From: Armatimonadota bacterium
GTDB taxonomy: Bacteria > Armatimonadota > Hebobacteria > Hebobacterales > Hebobacteraceae
Assembly (NCBI GenBank): GCA_015486155.1
Contig: WFSF01000029.1
Span: forward strand, 1 to 43,234
Direction of reading: 5' to 3'
DNA length: 43,234 bases
In this document: one piece after another, positions 16,369-24,135 of the stretch
How the letters are laid out: every line of letters starts with the position of its first letter
Numbering within the stretch: the first letter of the stretch is position 1
Position numbers and translations under genes: made by a program
Notes under the pieces: model-generated
Database searches by the model: none
What the model was told of the DNA's origin: nothing
The model's input: only the letters and a program-made list of their open reading frames with translations

Positions 16369-16757
16369 CGTCTTGGCCCCCAGTACACGGCTTCTACATA
16401 GCCACTCGAATTCAGGTATAAGAGTATCACGTGGCCGAACTCGTAGTACACCATGGCTCTTTCTTCCACCGCTCTCGAGGGCAATCTATAGCGCTTGCTC
16501 ACACTTTGGGGCAACTCGTCCAGACTGGTGATCATCAAAGCGGGCGGCCCGACGTCCCTGGTCACCTCGCTCTCGTTTCTGCCGATGGCGGTATAGATGC
16601 GAAAGCGGGTCTCCCGAGCTTGGCGTACGCACCCCAAGCCAGCATAGAGGGCCATTGCCCAGCCGACTATCGCGACTGCGATCAGCCACCTCACCAGACG
16701 CGCCGAGGGGTGCTTTCGGCCGTTCACTTTGTTACCGGACTCGTCACATACTGACAT
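16365..16757 (-). CDS. Single-pass membrane protein with BamE/SmpA-like domain (copy 1)
   Basis: A 130-aa protein with one membrane helix (about 24-44, VRWLIAVAIVGWAMALYAGL) and a C-terminal domain. The domain shows TAIGRNESEVTRDVGPPA, then strands ending AMVYYEFGHVILLYLNSSG and YVEAVYWG. The end aligns by eye with its downstream partner (VLRYSYGFGVSLYVFLDKRG), which suggests an old tandem duplication. The ATG at 16755-16757 has GGAG nine bases upstream. It begins 30 bases after an RHS remnant stops, as expected for an ORF carried behind an RHS tail. Confidence 0.65.
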   Translation of the reverse strand: MSVCDESGNKVNGRKHPSARLVRWLIAVAIVGWAMALYAGLGCVRQARETRFRIYTAIGRNESEVTRDVGPPALMITSLDELPQSVSKRYRLPSRAVEERAMVYYEFGHVILLYLNSSGYVEAVYWGPRR

Positions 16758-16786
16758 GCATGTGCGCTCCTATTCAGATCTCGACA

Positions 16787-17040
16787 CTAACACGGCCCGT
16801 CTACCCAAAGGCTCTGCATTCGTTCGCAAAACTCCTTACAAACGTCGCTGTCGTTAGATCCACTCCGGCAGTGCTCGCTGGCACATTCGAATCTCCCCAT
16901 CGCCGGCCGATCCCCGACATACGCATACCAATCCACCCCCTCCCTGGCCGGGGTCCCGGTCGGGCACCGCCCGACCTAGGGATAGAACCTCGCGCCCAAC
17001 TGCAACAGCCCGCTCGGGTCGGTGATGCCTGTCCGCCATA
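16787..17040 (-). pseudogene. RHS core end with internal stop and variable tail
   Basis: The minus-strand frame reads GITDPSGLLQLGARFYP, a TAG stop, then TPAREGVDWYAYVGDRPAMG and a variable Cys-containing tail (ECASEHC...MQSLWVDGPC) ending in TAG at 16787-16789. The conserved tract matches the copies at 15854-15958 and 19829-19904. The internal TAG sits where the others read RPELGRF, and the sequence after it also differs, so the fragment is decayed. The tail ends 30 bases before the BamE-like pair. Confidence 0.7.
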
Positions 17041-17159
17041 GCCTTGGCGACGGCGGATACCCCTACGCGGCTCCCAACAGGCTGGCGTGTTCGCGTATTC
17101 AGGTCCTTCAAATTGCGACCAGCGACGTACTCTCGCTGCAAAATTGGATAGACGATATT

Positions 17160-17567
17160 CTATTGGTGGCCTCGTAACACCAACGGCAGCAGTAGTGAAT
17201 TGATAGCCGCTTGGTATGCTCCCACCAGGAAGACCACCGCAATCCCCCACGGCCACCACAAGCGAGCGGACGCAACACCGTTCGCACGGACACGGGCAAA
17301 CGCATACACCACAAGAGGCAGCGGAACCAGTATCAACCCCCATCGCACCATTGCGAATGAGAAGGCTACAGAGGCCGGGGCGGTTGGCATCCGTCCAATT
17401 GCTGAGCGAAACAGGAACTCGACGGAAGCTTCATAGAGAACTGCCAAAGAAGTGATAGCCAAAGCCCAACCCATGGCCGCCCTCGGTATCTTCGGTACCC
17501 TTCGCACCAGTACTGCGCCCAACACGAATGGGAGAAACTGTAATACCAATACTATCACCCAGGACAT
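17160..17567 (-). CDS. Small four-helix membrane protein in the RHS array
   Basis: A 135-aa hydrophobic protein with about four membrane helices (VIVLVLQFLPFVLGAVLV at the start, IAVVFLVGAYQAAINSLLL near the end). No family was recognised. The ATG at 17565-17567 has no good ribosome-binding site, but the gene starts 22 bases after the stop of the 159-aa ORF, so it may depend on that transcript. It lies in the RHS-fragment array and shares the pattern of small membrane proteins placed behind RHS remnants. Confidence 0.55.
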   Translation of the reverse strand: MSWVIVLVLQFLPFVLGAVLVRRVPKIPRAAMGWALAITSLAVLYEASVEFLFRSAIGRMPTAPASVAFSFAMVRWGLILVPLPLVVYAFARVRANGVASARLWWPWGIAVVFLVGAYQAAINSLLLPLVLRGHQ

Positions 17568-17589
17568 AACGTGTTATCCGTACACTTTG

Positions 17590-18069
17590 TCACCAGCTCA
17601 GGTAGAACTCGGACAGAACCCCATCATTGTCGAAATAGAACGTCGCAGCCTCTTCCCCAAAAGTCCAGCTCGCCAGCCCGTGCACGACATATCCATCTTT
17701 CGTGCGCCAGCCTTTGCGCAAATGCAGGCTTTGCACGCTGCCCGCCTTGCCAGGATGTACCACCCATGCGCCAAGCAACTTGCCTGTCTCACTTTTGCTG
17801 GCCACCACCGGCTCATCCCCCTGCCGGTTGTAGCACTCGAACAGGATGTCCCCGACGCGTACGGTGGAATCAGGCGCCTTTCGCGGGGGAGCTGTGGATA
17901 CCCCGGAAAACGGTCCATCGTCTAAGAATGAGTGATAGCGCACCAAAGCACGATGTGCCATGCCCAGCCCAATGACGAGCAATAGGATGAACGCCCCCGC
18001 CACATACCGCCATCTCCGGCTCCCGCGCGGGCGCAATGTTTCCGGCTCGGCTAACCTCGTCGACGACAC
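17590..18069 (-). CDS. Single-pass membrane protein in the RHS array
   Basis: A 159-aa protein: basic N-terminus, one membrane helix (about 24-40, VAGAFILLLVIGLGMAH), then an exported domain of about 115 residues rich in beta-strand (VRVGDILFECYNRQGDE, GYVVHGLASWTFGEEAATFYFD). It recalls the BamE-like pair in layout, but I cannot claim homology. The GTG start at 18067-18069 has GAGAGG nine bases upstream and lies inside the end of the preceding RHS frame, an 18-base overlap. The 135-aa membrane ORF follows. Confidence 0.6.
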   Translation of the reverse strand: MSSTRLAEPETLRPRGSRRWRYVAGAFILLLVIGLGMAHRALVRYHSFLDDGPFSGVSTAPPRKAPDSTVRVGDILFECYNRQGDEPVVASKSETGKLLGAWVVHPGKAGSVQSLHLRKGWRTKDGYVVHGLASWTFGEEAATFYFDNDGVLSEFYLSW

Positions 18070-18450
18070 CTCTGCCGACCTCTCCCCTTCTCGTGCTTCA
18101 GCCGATTCTCGTCATCGTACACCAGCGTCCGCGACCCGAAAAGAGATCCCAACACGCTGGTCAGACCGCCACTGTTGTTGTACCCCAAGCTCTCCAACTG
18201 ACTCCCCCCGGAACTCGTCCCAATCTTGGTCAGCTTGTCCGCATTGTCATAGGTGTAGTACCGCGTCCACCCAGCCACCACGTCCTGTTCCTTCGTCCGA
18301 TTCCCCACCGCATCATACCCCCACCGGTAGTCGTATTCGTAGGTGCTGGCATCCCGGTACACACCTCCCATCTGGCACCGGTACAATGCCACTCGCTCCG
18401 GTACTCCCGTGCCGTAGCCGTCGAAATTGGAGAGGAAGAGATTCCCTGTT
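18051..18450 (-). pseudogene. RHS/YD-repeat fragment
   Basis: About 130 codons of YD-repeat sequence without a start: NFDGYGTGVPERVALYRCQM, STYEYDYRWGYDAVGNRT, RYYTYDNADKLTKIG and LVYDDENRLKHEK. The YDAVGNRT and YDDENRL motifs are classic RHS/YD units. It ends in a short Arg/Gly tail at 18051, where the next ORF has already begun. It starts about 10 bases after the end of the lipoprotein gene upstream. Unlike the other remnants it comes from the repeat region rather than the terminal core. Confidence 0.8.
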
Positions 18451-18459
18451 GCCGCTCTT

Positions 18460-19548
18460 CTAAGGACTGAAGTCTCGACGTATTCTCAGGAGGACCTTAT
18501 ACCTGCCTGTTTCGCTATCGACAAGGAGCACCTCTGGGCCGCAACCTATCAACAGTCGTTTGCCGTCCGGCAGCCAGGCACAGGCGCTAGGCTTCCACTG
18601 GTTTGGTCCCACCCTCGCCAGGCGACCGTCCTTGAGGTGGTAGACCCAAAGGCCGCCGTTACCGATGCATGCCAGGGCCTCAGCCTTCGCCGCCCAGGCC
18701 GTCCTTCCAACGGAGGCCGGTATCTGCACTAAGGTCGGCTCCTCCGCCGAGTCAAGGCGCTGGATAGCCAGCCGAGTCGACGTCTCATCGTCTTCCTTCC
18801 ATATGAGCCCTGCCGCATACTTTCCATCCGGTGACACCGAATAACCACCAACTATGCCAATGGACGACGGGAAGATTGTTGACTCCTCCATAGAGGGAAC
18901 AGAGACAGCAAACAGAGTTTCATCTCTCACAATGAATGCGCGATACTGAGAGCGACGCCCAGCAGGAACCACCGCGACCAGATACGCTCGCTCTGCTATC
19001 CTGTGAGTTGTTTCCGCGTCCGTGGCGGCATACACACCAGGTGCGCCCGGCCGCATCTTCAAGGGTGCCCTGGAGACGATTGGCCTCAACTCGTACACTA
19101 CCTCCTTGTATCCAGGAGACCAGTACCCACGCTTCTCGGTGCCCATGTGAGGGACCATCCTGTCCCGGCGGCCAGTTGCGGTGTCCAACGCGAAGATGCC
19201 CGAAGCAGGCCAGTCTGAATCGGCCATCTCAACGCGGCTCACAAGCAATCGTGGTCCGTTCCTCATCCAATCTAGCGGGATATCCTGGAATCGGCGGTCC
19301 GCGTGGCTGTAAAGAATGCGTCCGCTCCGGGTATCGACAATCAGCAATGCGAATTCATAGGAATACCCCGGTTCCCCTGGACCGCTACGGATGGCGGAGA
19401 AGGCCGCCTTCGATCCATCCTCGGTCACACAAATCGCATAGACGCGCCACTCACGGGCCGGCGTGCCGCGCGGTGATCTCGGACCAGTGCAGCCTATCGC
19501 CAGGAGTACCCCGGTCAATGCCAAGGCGAGCGCTAAGAGGCGAGGCAC
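18460..19548 (-). CDS. Beta-propeller-like lipoprotein in the RHS array
   Basis: A 362-aa lipoprotein. The GTG start at 19546-19548 is supported by GGAGGG eight bases upstream and by a signal peptide (PRLLALALALTGVLLAIGC, lipobox LAIGC). The mature part has repeated beta-strand blades with TolB/WD-like turns: YSVSPDGKYAAGLIW, ACAWLPDGKRLLIGC and YWSPGYKEVVYEL. It is likely an outer- or inner-membrane-bound propeller, but the ligand is unknown. The frame continues upstream without a stop into an RHS tail, so a fusion of about 480 codons is also possible. It is followed within 10 bases by another RHS fragment. Confidence 0.7.
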   Translation of the reverse strand: MPRLLALALALTGVLLAIGCTGPRSPRGTPAREWRVYAICVTEDGSKAAFSAIRSGPGEPGYSYEFALLIVDTRSGRILYSHADRRFQDIPLDWMRNGPRLLVSRVEMADSDWPASGIFALDTATGRRDRMVPHMGTEKRGYWSPGYKEVVYELRPIVSRAPLKMRPGAPGVYAATDAETTHRIAERAYLVAVVPAGRRSQYRAFIVRDETLFAVSVPSMEESTIFPSSIGIVGGYSVSPDGKYAAGLIWKEDDETSTRLAIQRLDSAEEPTLVQIPASVGRTAWAAKAEALACIGNGGLWVYHLKDGRLARVGPNQWKPSACAWLPDGKRLLIGCGPEVLLVDSETGRYKVLLRIRRDFSP

Positions 19549-19904
19549 TAGCCTAGCCCTCCCCTCCGGTCGGCCCACCCACTCAAACTGCCCAAGCCCC
19601 ATGTCGTCGCAACACTTATGGCAGGCGGCGGTATGTCCACGTTTTGCCTTTTTCCAGCATTTGCCAAATCTCTTCTTCTGCTTTTCTCTGTCCTCCTTTG
19701 GGAGCTTTCCCAGTTCGCACATGTCATTCGTAGCGTTGCAGGACTCCAGGCACTGCAAGTAGATGGGGAAAACCCCAGTGCATACAATGAAGCACCACCA
19801 CTTTGAGCCCTTGGGGTCGGCATGGGTGAGCGGATTATCTCCCGCATAACTATACCAATTCACCCCCTCCCTGGCAGGGTCCTTGTTGATGAAGCGGCCC
19901 AGCC
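19549..19904 (-). pseudogene. RHS core end and Cys-rich tail, in frame with the lipoprotein gene
   Basis: The frame begins at LGRFINKDPAREGVNWYSYA and GDNPLTHADPKGSKWW, the RHS terminal core. It continues in a Cys-rich tail (nine Cys, including CFIVC, CLESC and HKCC) with a Lys-rich centre. There is no stop before the GTG of the lipoprotein gene, so tail and lipoprotein share one open frame. The upstream edge is abrupt, five bases after the stop of the 113-aa ORF, so it has no start of its own. The tail resembles no toxin I know. Confidence 0.65.
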
Positions 19905-19908
19905 AACG

Positions 19909-20250
19909 TCACCTAAGCAGAAACCTGGCACCGAGGGGAATAGCCGCGACGCTCAGGTAGCCGACCATCTCGGCAAGCCAAGCAAAAGGGAGGCCACGAT
20001 GCTCTGCAGCCCACCTCACCAAGTAATACGAGATGGTGTACACAAAAGCGAACTCGCCCAGCGTCATCCCAACCCACGTAATGCCGCCGCCGTGCAGCCG
20101 GGAGGGGCGAAGGGTCGGGGACATGGCTGTGAGCAGCGCGGTAGTCGTCGCGCCCAGAACCCGGACGACCAACCACGACCTCTCGCTTGAGAAGACCTGC
20201 CTGCTCATTCCCTCTCGCTTTTCAAGCATTCCGCTCACTTGATCGCGCAT
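19909..20250 (-). CDS. Small membrane protein in the RHS array
   Basis: A 113-aa protein with about three hydrophobic segments (WLVVRVLGATTTALLTA, GMTLGEFAFVYTISYYLV, VGYLSVAAIPLGARFLL). No family was recognised. The start at 20248-20250 follows, by 12 bases, the end of a short Cys-containing frame that may be another RHS tail. Downstream, an RHS core fragment begins within five bases of its stop. The position fits the cassette pattern of this region. Confidence 0.5.
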   Translation of the reverse strand: MRDQVSGMLEKREGMSRQVFSSERSWLVVRVLGATTTALLTAMSPTLRPSRLHGGGITWVGMTLGEFAFVYTISYYLVRWAAEHRGLPFAWLAEMVGYLSVAAIPLGARFLLR

Positions 20251-20262
20251 GATAACCTCGCG

Positions 20263-20419
20263 TCACGGCTGATAGGGCTGTGAAGCTGCCTCTTGCACAC
20301 AGTGTGTGTAGTCCTCCCAAGCATCGGCCAGGCAGTTCACGAGTGCTGTCGCTACCCCTGTCATGCAATAGATTATGTCCCGCCCGTAGTGTAAGGTTGG
20401 GCGGAGTCTCTCGCGTATA
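20263..20419 (-). pseudogene. Possible RHS-type tail remnant
   Basis: A short frame ending LVNCLADAWEDYTHCVQEAA has a hydrophobic/Cys pattern like the other RHS tails here and sits directly before a small membrane ORF. It lacks the conserved REGVNWY core; its upstream part runs into the dead transposase. The assignment rests on position and style only. Confidence 0.3.
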
Positions 20420-20500
20420 CTAGGCGGCAAGGCGTTGCTCGTCAATCACGGGTTCTGTTTTCTTTCCCTCGGCTTGCTCTTCGTCCAGGGCCGCTTTCAG

Positions 20501-20544
20501 CTCCTAGGCCCGAAGGGCCGGGGTGGCGGCCGTAGGTCTAGCCA
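20501..20544. repeat. Palindromic mini-element 1 inside the transposase remnant
   Basis: About 44 bases from CTCCTAGGCCC to GGTCTAGCCA. Removing it joins GATCTGTGGATG to CTGAAAGCGG on the minus strand and restores DLWMLKAALDEE, a natural transposase reading. With it, the frame runs into a TGA. It shares GGGCCGGGNTGGCGG and a TAGCCA end with the core at 14464-14515. Confidence 0.65.
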
Positions 20545-20752
20545 CATCCACAGATCTTCATGCCCGATGATCTTGCGGAAGCTCTTTTCGGTCTCCAGCG
20601 GGTGCCTCAGGCACCCCGCCCACCGCAGCACCATCTCTCCCGAGCGCCAGCGGGTCACCCGGCCCGTTCTCCCTTGCACCCCGGAGAATGAGCTCTCGAT
20701 GATATTGGTGGTCGCCAGGCACTTGCGCGGTCTCAGCGACAGCCCCAGGCGG

Positions 20753-20800
20753 TGGCTAGGCCTGCGGCCGCCATGGCGGTCGGCAGAGCCGACCTAGCCA
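20753..20800. repeat. Palindromic mini-element 2 inside the transposase remnant
   Basis: Exactly 48 bases, bounded by perfect inverted ends TGGCTAGG and CCTAGCCA, with an internal hairpin GTCGGC/GCCGAC and a central CCGCCATGGCGG palindrome. Removing it joins the codons as ETFTINRLGLSLRP, the expected transposase sequence. No target-site duplication is visible. It is related to elements at 20501-20544 and 14464-14515. Confidence 0.7.
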
Positions 20801-21126
20801 TTGATGGTGAAGGTCTCTTCCAGTCCTTCTCGCAGACTCGCCGCCGCCTTGGGGTGGATCTGCCCAGCGGCGTCAGGCGAACATCCGATTGTCTCGATAA
20901 CACCGGTTATGTCGTGATGCGCGGGATGATGGTGGCCATGTCAGGGCAGGCCTCTGCAATGTGCCGTTGCCGGCTGTAGACTTCTCTATTTGCTGGAGCG
21001 TGACCTGCAAGTATTGATGGTATGCCGCTGGAAGACGCAGGGATGGATAGCTTGGGATGGGCACAACCTGCGGGAGTCGATCAGGTAGCCCATGGCGCAC
21101 TCGCTCCGCTCACATTGAGCGACTGC

Positions 21127-21155
21127 TTGCGGCAGTAGCTCTAGTGCTGTACTAT
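21127..21155 (+). promoter_or_regulatory. Possible promoter of the STAND gene
   Basis: TTGCGG (21127-21132) and TACTAT (21150-21155) are spaced by 17 bases, 34 bases before the ATG. The match to consensus is moderate; an overlapping TATACT gives an alternative -10. The rest of the gap from 20877 to 21189 shows no gene. Confidence 0.35.
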
Positions 21156-21189
21156 ACTCCAGAATTGGTCGCCGAGAGTGAAGACTAAC

Positions 21190-24105
21190 ATGAGTCGGCA
21201 TGTCGCGCCACCGAAGAGTACGGGCGGCGGCGGGTTCGTCTTTGAGGACAACGTCGCTGCATACTTCCTGTCTTTCCTCCTAGCGGGCCGGCCGCCGCTC
21301 GACCCGGCGCTCGGCGTCATCAGCCGGATTGACTTTCAGACGCGGGCGGACGGGTGGCTGCTTGACGACGTACTGCTCACGCTGGCTTCGGACAGCGGCA
21401 CGCGACAATGTGCGTTCTCGGTCAAGAGCGGCCCGCAGTTCACCGCAGGAGGAATCGTCTCAACGGATTTCGTGAACGCAGCGTGGAGGCAGTTCCTGCA
21501 CGAGGGCACAACGCGCTTCACCAGGTCCCGGGACCGCCTCGGGCTGGTCACAGTCCCGCTACCCGGCAATCTCTGTGCTGAGCTGTATGCACTGCTGGGC
21601 ATGGCTCGCGCACAGGACCCTGCAGACCTACTTGCTCGGCTGGCTGTTCCGGGTTACGCTTCCCAGATCAAGAGAGACCTCTTTGCCAGCCTGCGTTGCC
21701 CGGAGGATCTGTCTGCGAAGCATGGTCTGACAGACGCAGACACCGCAGAGTTAATGAAGCATTTGGTGGTCCTGGAAGCTGACTTCGAGAGGCAATCGTC
21801 GAGGAGCCTGCGGGAAGGGCTCGAGAACTGCCGGAGTGTACTGGTCGGCGGTTCTCTGTCGGAGGCGCAGTCGCTCTGGCAGGCCCTTCTGAGCATCGCT
21901 AGCGAGTACCGTCCCACGGCTGGCAGTCTCGACCGGCTCGAGCTCGTTGACCGTCTGCGATCGCGGTTCCGCCTGAAAGATTATCCCGAATACCAGGATG
22001 ACTGGACGCGCCTCCTCGCTCAGACGCGACAGAACCTGGACGGAATCCCGGACAGAATAGGCAGCAAGGTGTCGCTCCCCCGTGAGGAGGAACGCGAAAG
22101 CATCGAAGCTGCCCTTGCCAGGAGTAGGGTGATCGTGCTGCTGGGGCCATCTGGTTGCGGCAAGACAGTGATCGCCAAGTCCTGGGCAATGACGGCACTC
22201 GCCTCCACAAAGGTGCTATGGTGGAACGCCGCGAGCCTGGAGGTCGCCAATCCTACTGTGTTCGAGCATACCCTAGGCCTAACCCATTCCCTCCAGGACG
22301 TGCTGGCCGAGATCTCTGACCCACGCGCATACGTCGTCATTGATGGACTAGATCGCGTCTTCTCTGAAACCTCCTTCGCGAACCTTTCCGTGCTGGTTCG
22401 GGGACTTCGGCTGGAGAATCCAGCTTCCCCTTGGCGGGTTCTTCTCACGTGCCAATTTGAGGAATGGGATAGAGTCCAGCGCGAGCTTGCCCGGGCTGGC
22501 GTCTTGCCCTCAAGTTGGGAGGCCATTCAGGTAGGGAACCTGGCTCCCGAAGACCTCGATCTGGTCTGGGAAGAGTTCCCGGCCCTGCGCCGGATCGCTC
22601 TTCGCCCTCACCTGCGCGCTCTACTTGTCAAGCCCAAGCTCCTGGATCTTCTGGCGACGCGCGTCTTACCTGGTATGCCCATCGACGCCAATAACTGGGT
22701 TGGGGAATCAGACCTAATCTGTTGGTTCTGGGAGGAGGTGGTCCGCTCCCACCAGGAGGGCGAGATGCGCGCTCGCTTCCTTCAGCTCCTCGGCGAGCGC
22801 CAGGCAGATAGTCTGGAATCCGAAACGCCGAGGAGTAGCTTCCCCGTCGGAGACCTCTCGCCAGTAGACGGCCTTGTGCGCGATCGCCTCTGTGACGTAC
22901 ACGACGAACGCCTGTCATTCTACCACGACCTGTACGGTGACTGGGCGAGACAGCGCATTCTCGTGGGCCACGCCGATCGGGTCAGCGAGTACCTCGAGAA
23001 GCGTATCACATCTCCGCTCTGGCATCGCGCGCTTAGGCTCTATGGGCTGCACCTCCTCGAGCAACACGAGAATGTATCGCAGTGGCGCTCTGTCCTCAAC
23101 TCTTTGGGGGCGGCCACAGAGCGAAGGGCCGAGGACCGTAGGTCGCTGCCAGCGGAGTGGCGCCCTTTCTTCGACTCCCTCCACCCACGCACTCAGGACT
23201 TCAACACTGCCCAGGATTTGGTTCTAGAGTCGGTCATATTCGCTGCCGATCCTCTTCCTATTCTGGAGAGACTCTGGCCCGAACTCGAGGCGGAGGGTGG
23301 GGCTCTGCTCCGCCGCTTGCTGACGAGGTTCCTGCACGTAGCGACGCTGCCGAACCCGCTTATGCTGCAGATCACGCGTGTGATCGGGCAGGACTTCACC
23401 ACAGAAGCCGCGACGATGCAACGTGTTCCGTACTGGCCCTACTGGCTCCCTATGATCCAGTTTCTTCACAGCCACGCCGGGGAGGTCACTGAGATGGCTC
23501 TCCGTCAGGTTGCGGAGATCGCGGATACGTGGCTGCGCCGAGGAGATGCAAAGTGGCCGTTGCGGCGAGAGGCGGCCGAGCTGGGGATCGCTGCTGCAGA
23601 GCATATGCTGCGGCTCAAGCGAGGGCCTGGCATGGTGCTGGTGCAGGATGGGATTGATGAAGTCGCCTATCGCGCGGGGCTGGCCGGTGCCAAGGAACTG
23701 CCAGAGCGAGTAGCTGCATTCGCTCTCGATGCGAGCCAGCGAGCCACAGGAGCTGAGGAAACGCCTTCGCCGGGTGAACGCCCCCCGGTGGTCGCTAGGC
23801 GCGTCCGGGTCTCCGGCCCGCTCGGCTCCTACGAGTTCGAGATGCCCCCTCCATGGCCAGATGGCCCATCCGAGCGAGTGGACGAGGCATTCCGCAAGAC
23901 CTGCCTGGACACGGATACGCTCCACCCGCTGATCGTGTCCAATCCCACTGTGGCGCGTGAGGTCCTTCTGGCACTCATGATTCAGGAGCCGAGGGAGCCC
24001 GACAAGAGCAACAGCCCCGCGTTGCAGGAGGATTTGAAAGTTGAGGCGATACACACGTGGTTCCCTCCGCTCTATTTGCGCGGACCCTTTCTGTTTTTCT
24101 TGTAG
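21190..24105 (+). CDS. Nuclease-STAND NTPase, N-terminal part ended by an in-frame TAG
   Basis: 971 residues of a much larger protein. An N-terminal domain (about 12-130) has a PD-(D/E)XK-like arrangement: Glu19 in FVFEDNVAAYF, Asp59/Asp60 in LLDDVLLTL and Lys79 in AFSVKSG. A STAND/NACHT-type ATPase follows, with Walker A GPSGCGKT (319-326) and Walker B VVIDGLDRVF (382-391), then helical sensor-type repeats. Such proteins act in antiviral defence (Avs and relatives): the C-terminus senses a phage protein and the N-terminus cuts DNA. The TAG at 24103-24105 is followed in the same frame by coding sequence to 26517, so the gene is probably one 1775-codon gene broken by a single nonsense change (CAG to TAG would suffice). 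The ribosome-binding site is weak. Confidence 0.8.
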   Translation: MSRHVAPPKSTGGGGFVFEDNVAAYFLSFLLAGRPPLDPALGVISRIDFQTRADGWLLDDVLLTLASDSGTRQCAFSVKSGPQFTAGGIVSTDFVNAAWRQFLHEGTTRFTRSRDRLGLVTVPLPGNLCAELYALLGMARAQDPADLLARLAVPGYASQIKRDLFASLRCPEDLSAKHGLTDADTAELMKHLVVLEADFERQSSRSLREGLENCRSVLVGGSLSEAQSLWQALLSIASEYRPTAGSLDRLELVDRLRSRFRLKDYPEYQDDWTRLLAQTRQNLDGIPDRIGSKVSLPREEERESIEAALARSRVIVLLGPSGCGKTVIAKSWAMTALASTKVLWWNAASLEVANPTVFEHTLGLTHSLQDVLAEISDPRAYVVIDGLDRVFSETSFANLSVLVRGLRLENPASPWRVLLTCQFEEWDRVQRELARAGVLPSSWEAIQVGNLAPEDLDLVWEEFPALRRIALRPHLRALLVKPKLLDLLATRVLPGMPIDANNWVGESDLICWFWEEVVRSHQEGEMRARFLQLLGERQADSLESETPRSSFPVGDLSPVDGLVRDRLCDVHDERLSFYHDLYGDWARQRILVGHADRVSEYLEKRITSPLWHRALRLYGLHLLEQHENVSQWRSVLNSLGAATERRAEDRRSLPAEWRPFFDSLHPRTQDFNTAQDLVLESVIFAADPLPILERLWPELEAEGGALLRRLLTRFLHVATLPNPLMLQITRVIGQDFTTEAATMQRVPYWPYWLPMIQFLHSHAGEVTEMALRQVAEIADTWLRRGDAKWPLRREAAELGIAAAEHMLRLKRGPGMVLVQDGIDEVAYRAGLAGAKELPERVAAFALDASQRATGAEETPSPGERPPVVARRVRVSGPLGSYEFEMPPPWPDGPSERVDEAFRKTCLDTDTLHPLIVSNPTVAREVLLALMIQEPREPDKSNSPALQEDLKVEAIHTWFPPLYLRGPFLFFL

Positions 24106-24135
24106 AGCCAGGCCACCGAAGGGCTGGACCTGATT

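Larger units (their letters stand above)
20420..20876 (-). pseudogene. IS256/Mutator-type transposase remnant (C-terminal part)
   Basis: The minus strand reads AASLREGLEETFTI, then after an interruption LGLSLRPRKCLATTNIIESS and FSGVQGRTGRVTRWRSGEM, LETEKSFRKIIGHEDLWM, and after a second interruption KAALDEEQAEGKKTEPVIDE, ending in TAG at 20420-20422. The TTN-IES-F-V-R-T-VKRW-like pattern and the EKSFRKIIGH segment are typical of the C-terminal third of IS256-family DDE transposases. Two short palindromic elements interrupt it; removing each restores the frame exactly. The N-terminal part and catalytic region are absent. Confidence 0.75.
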
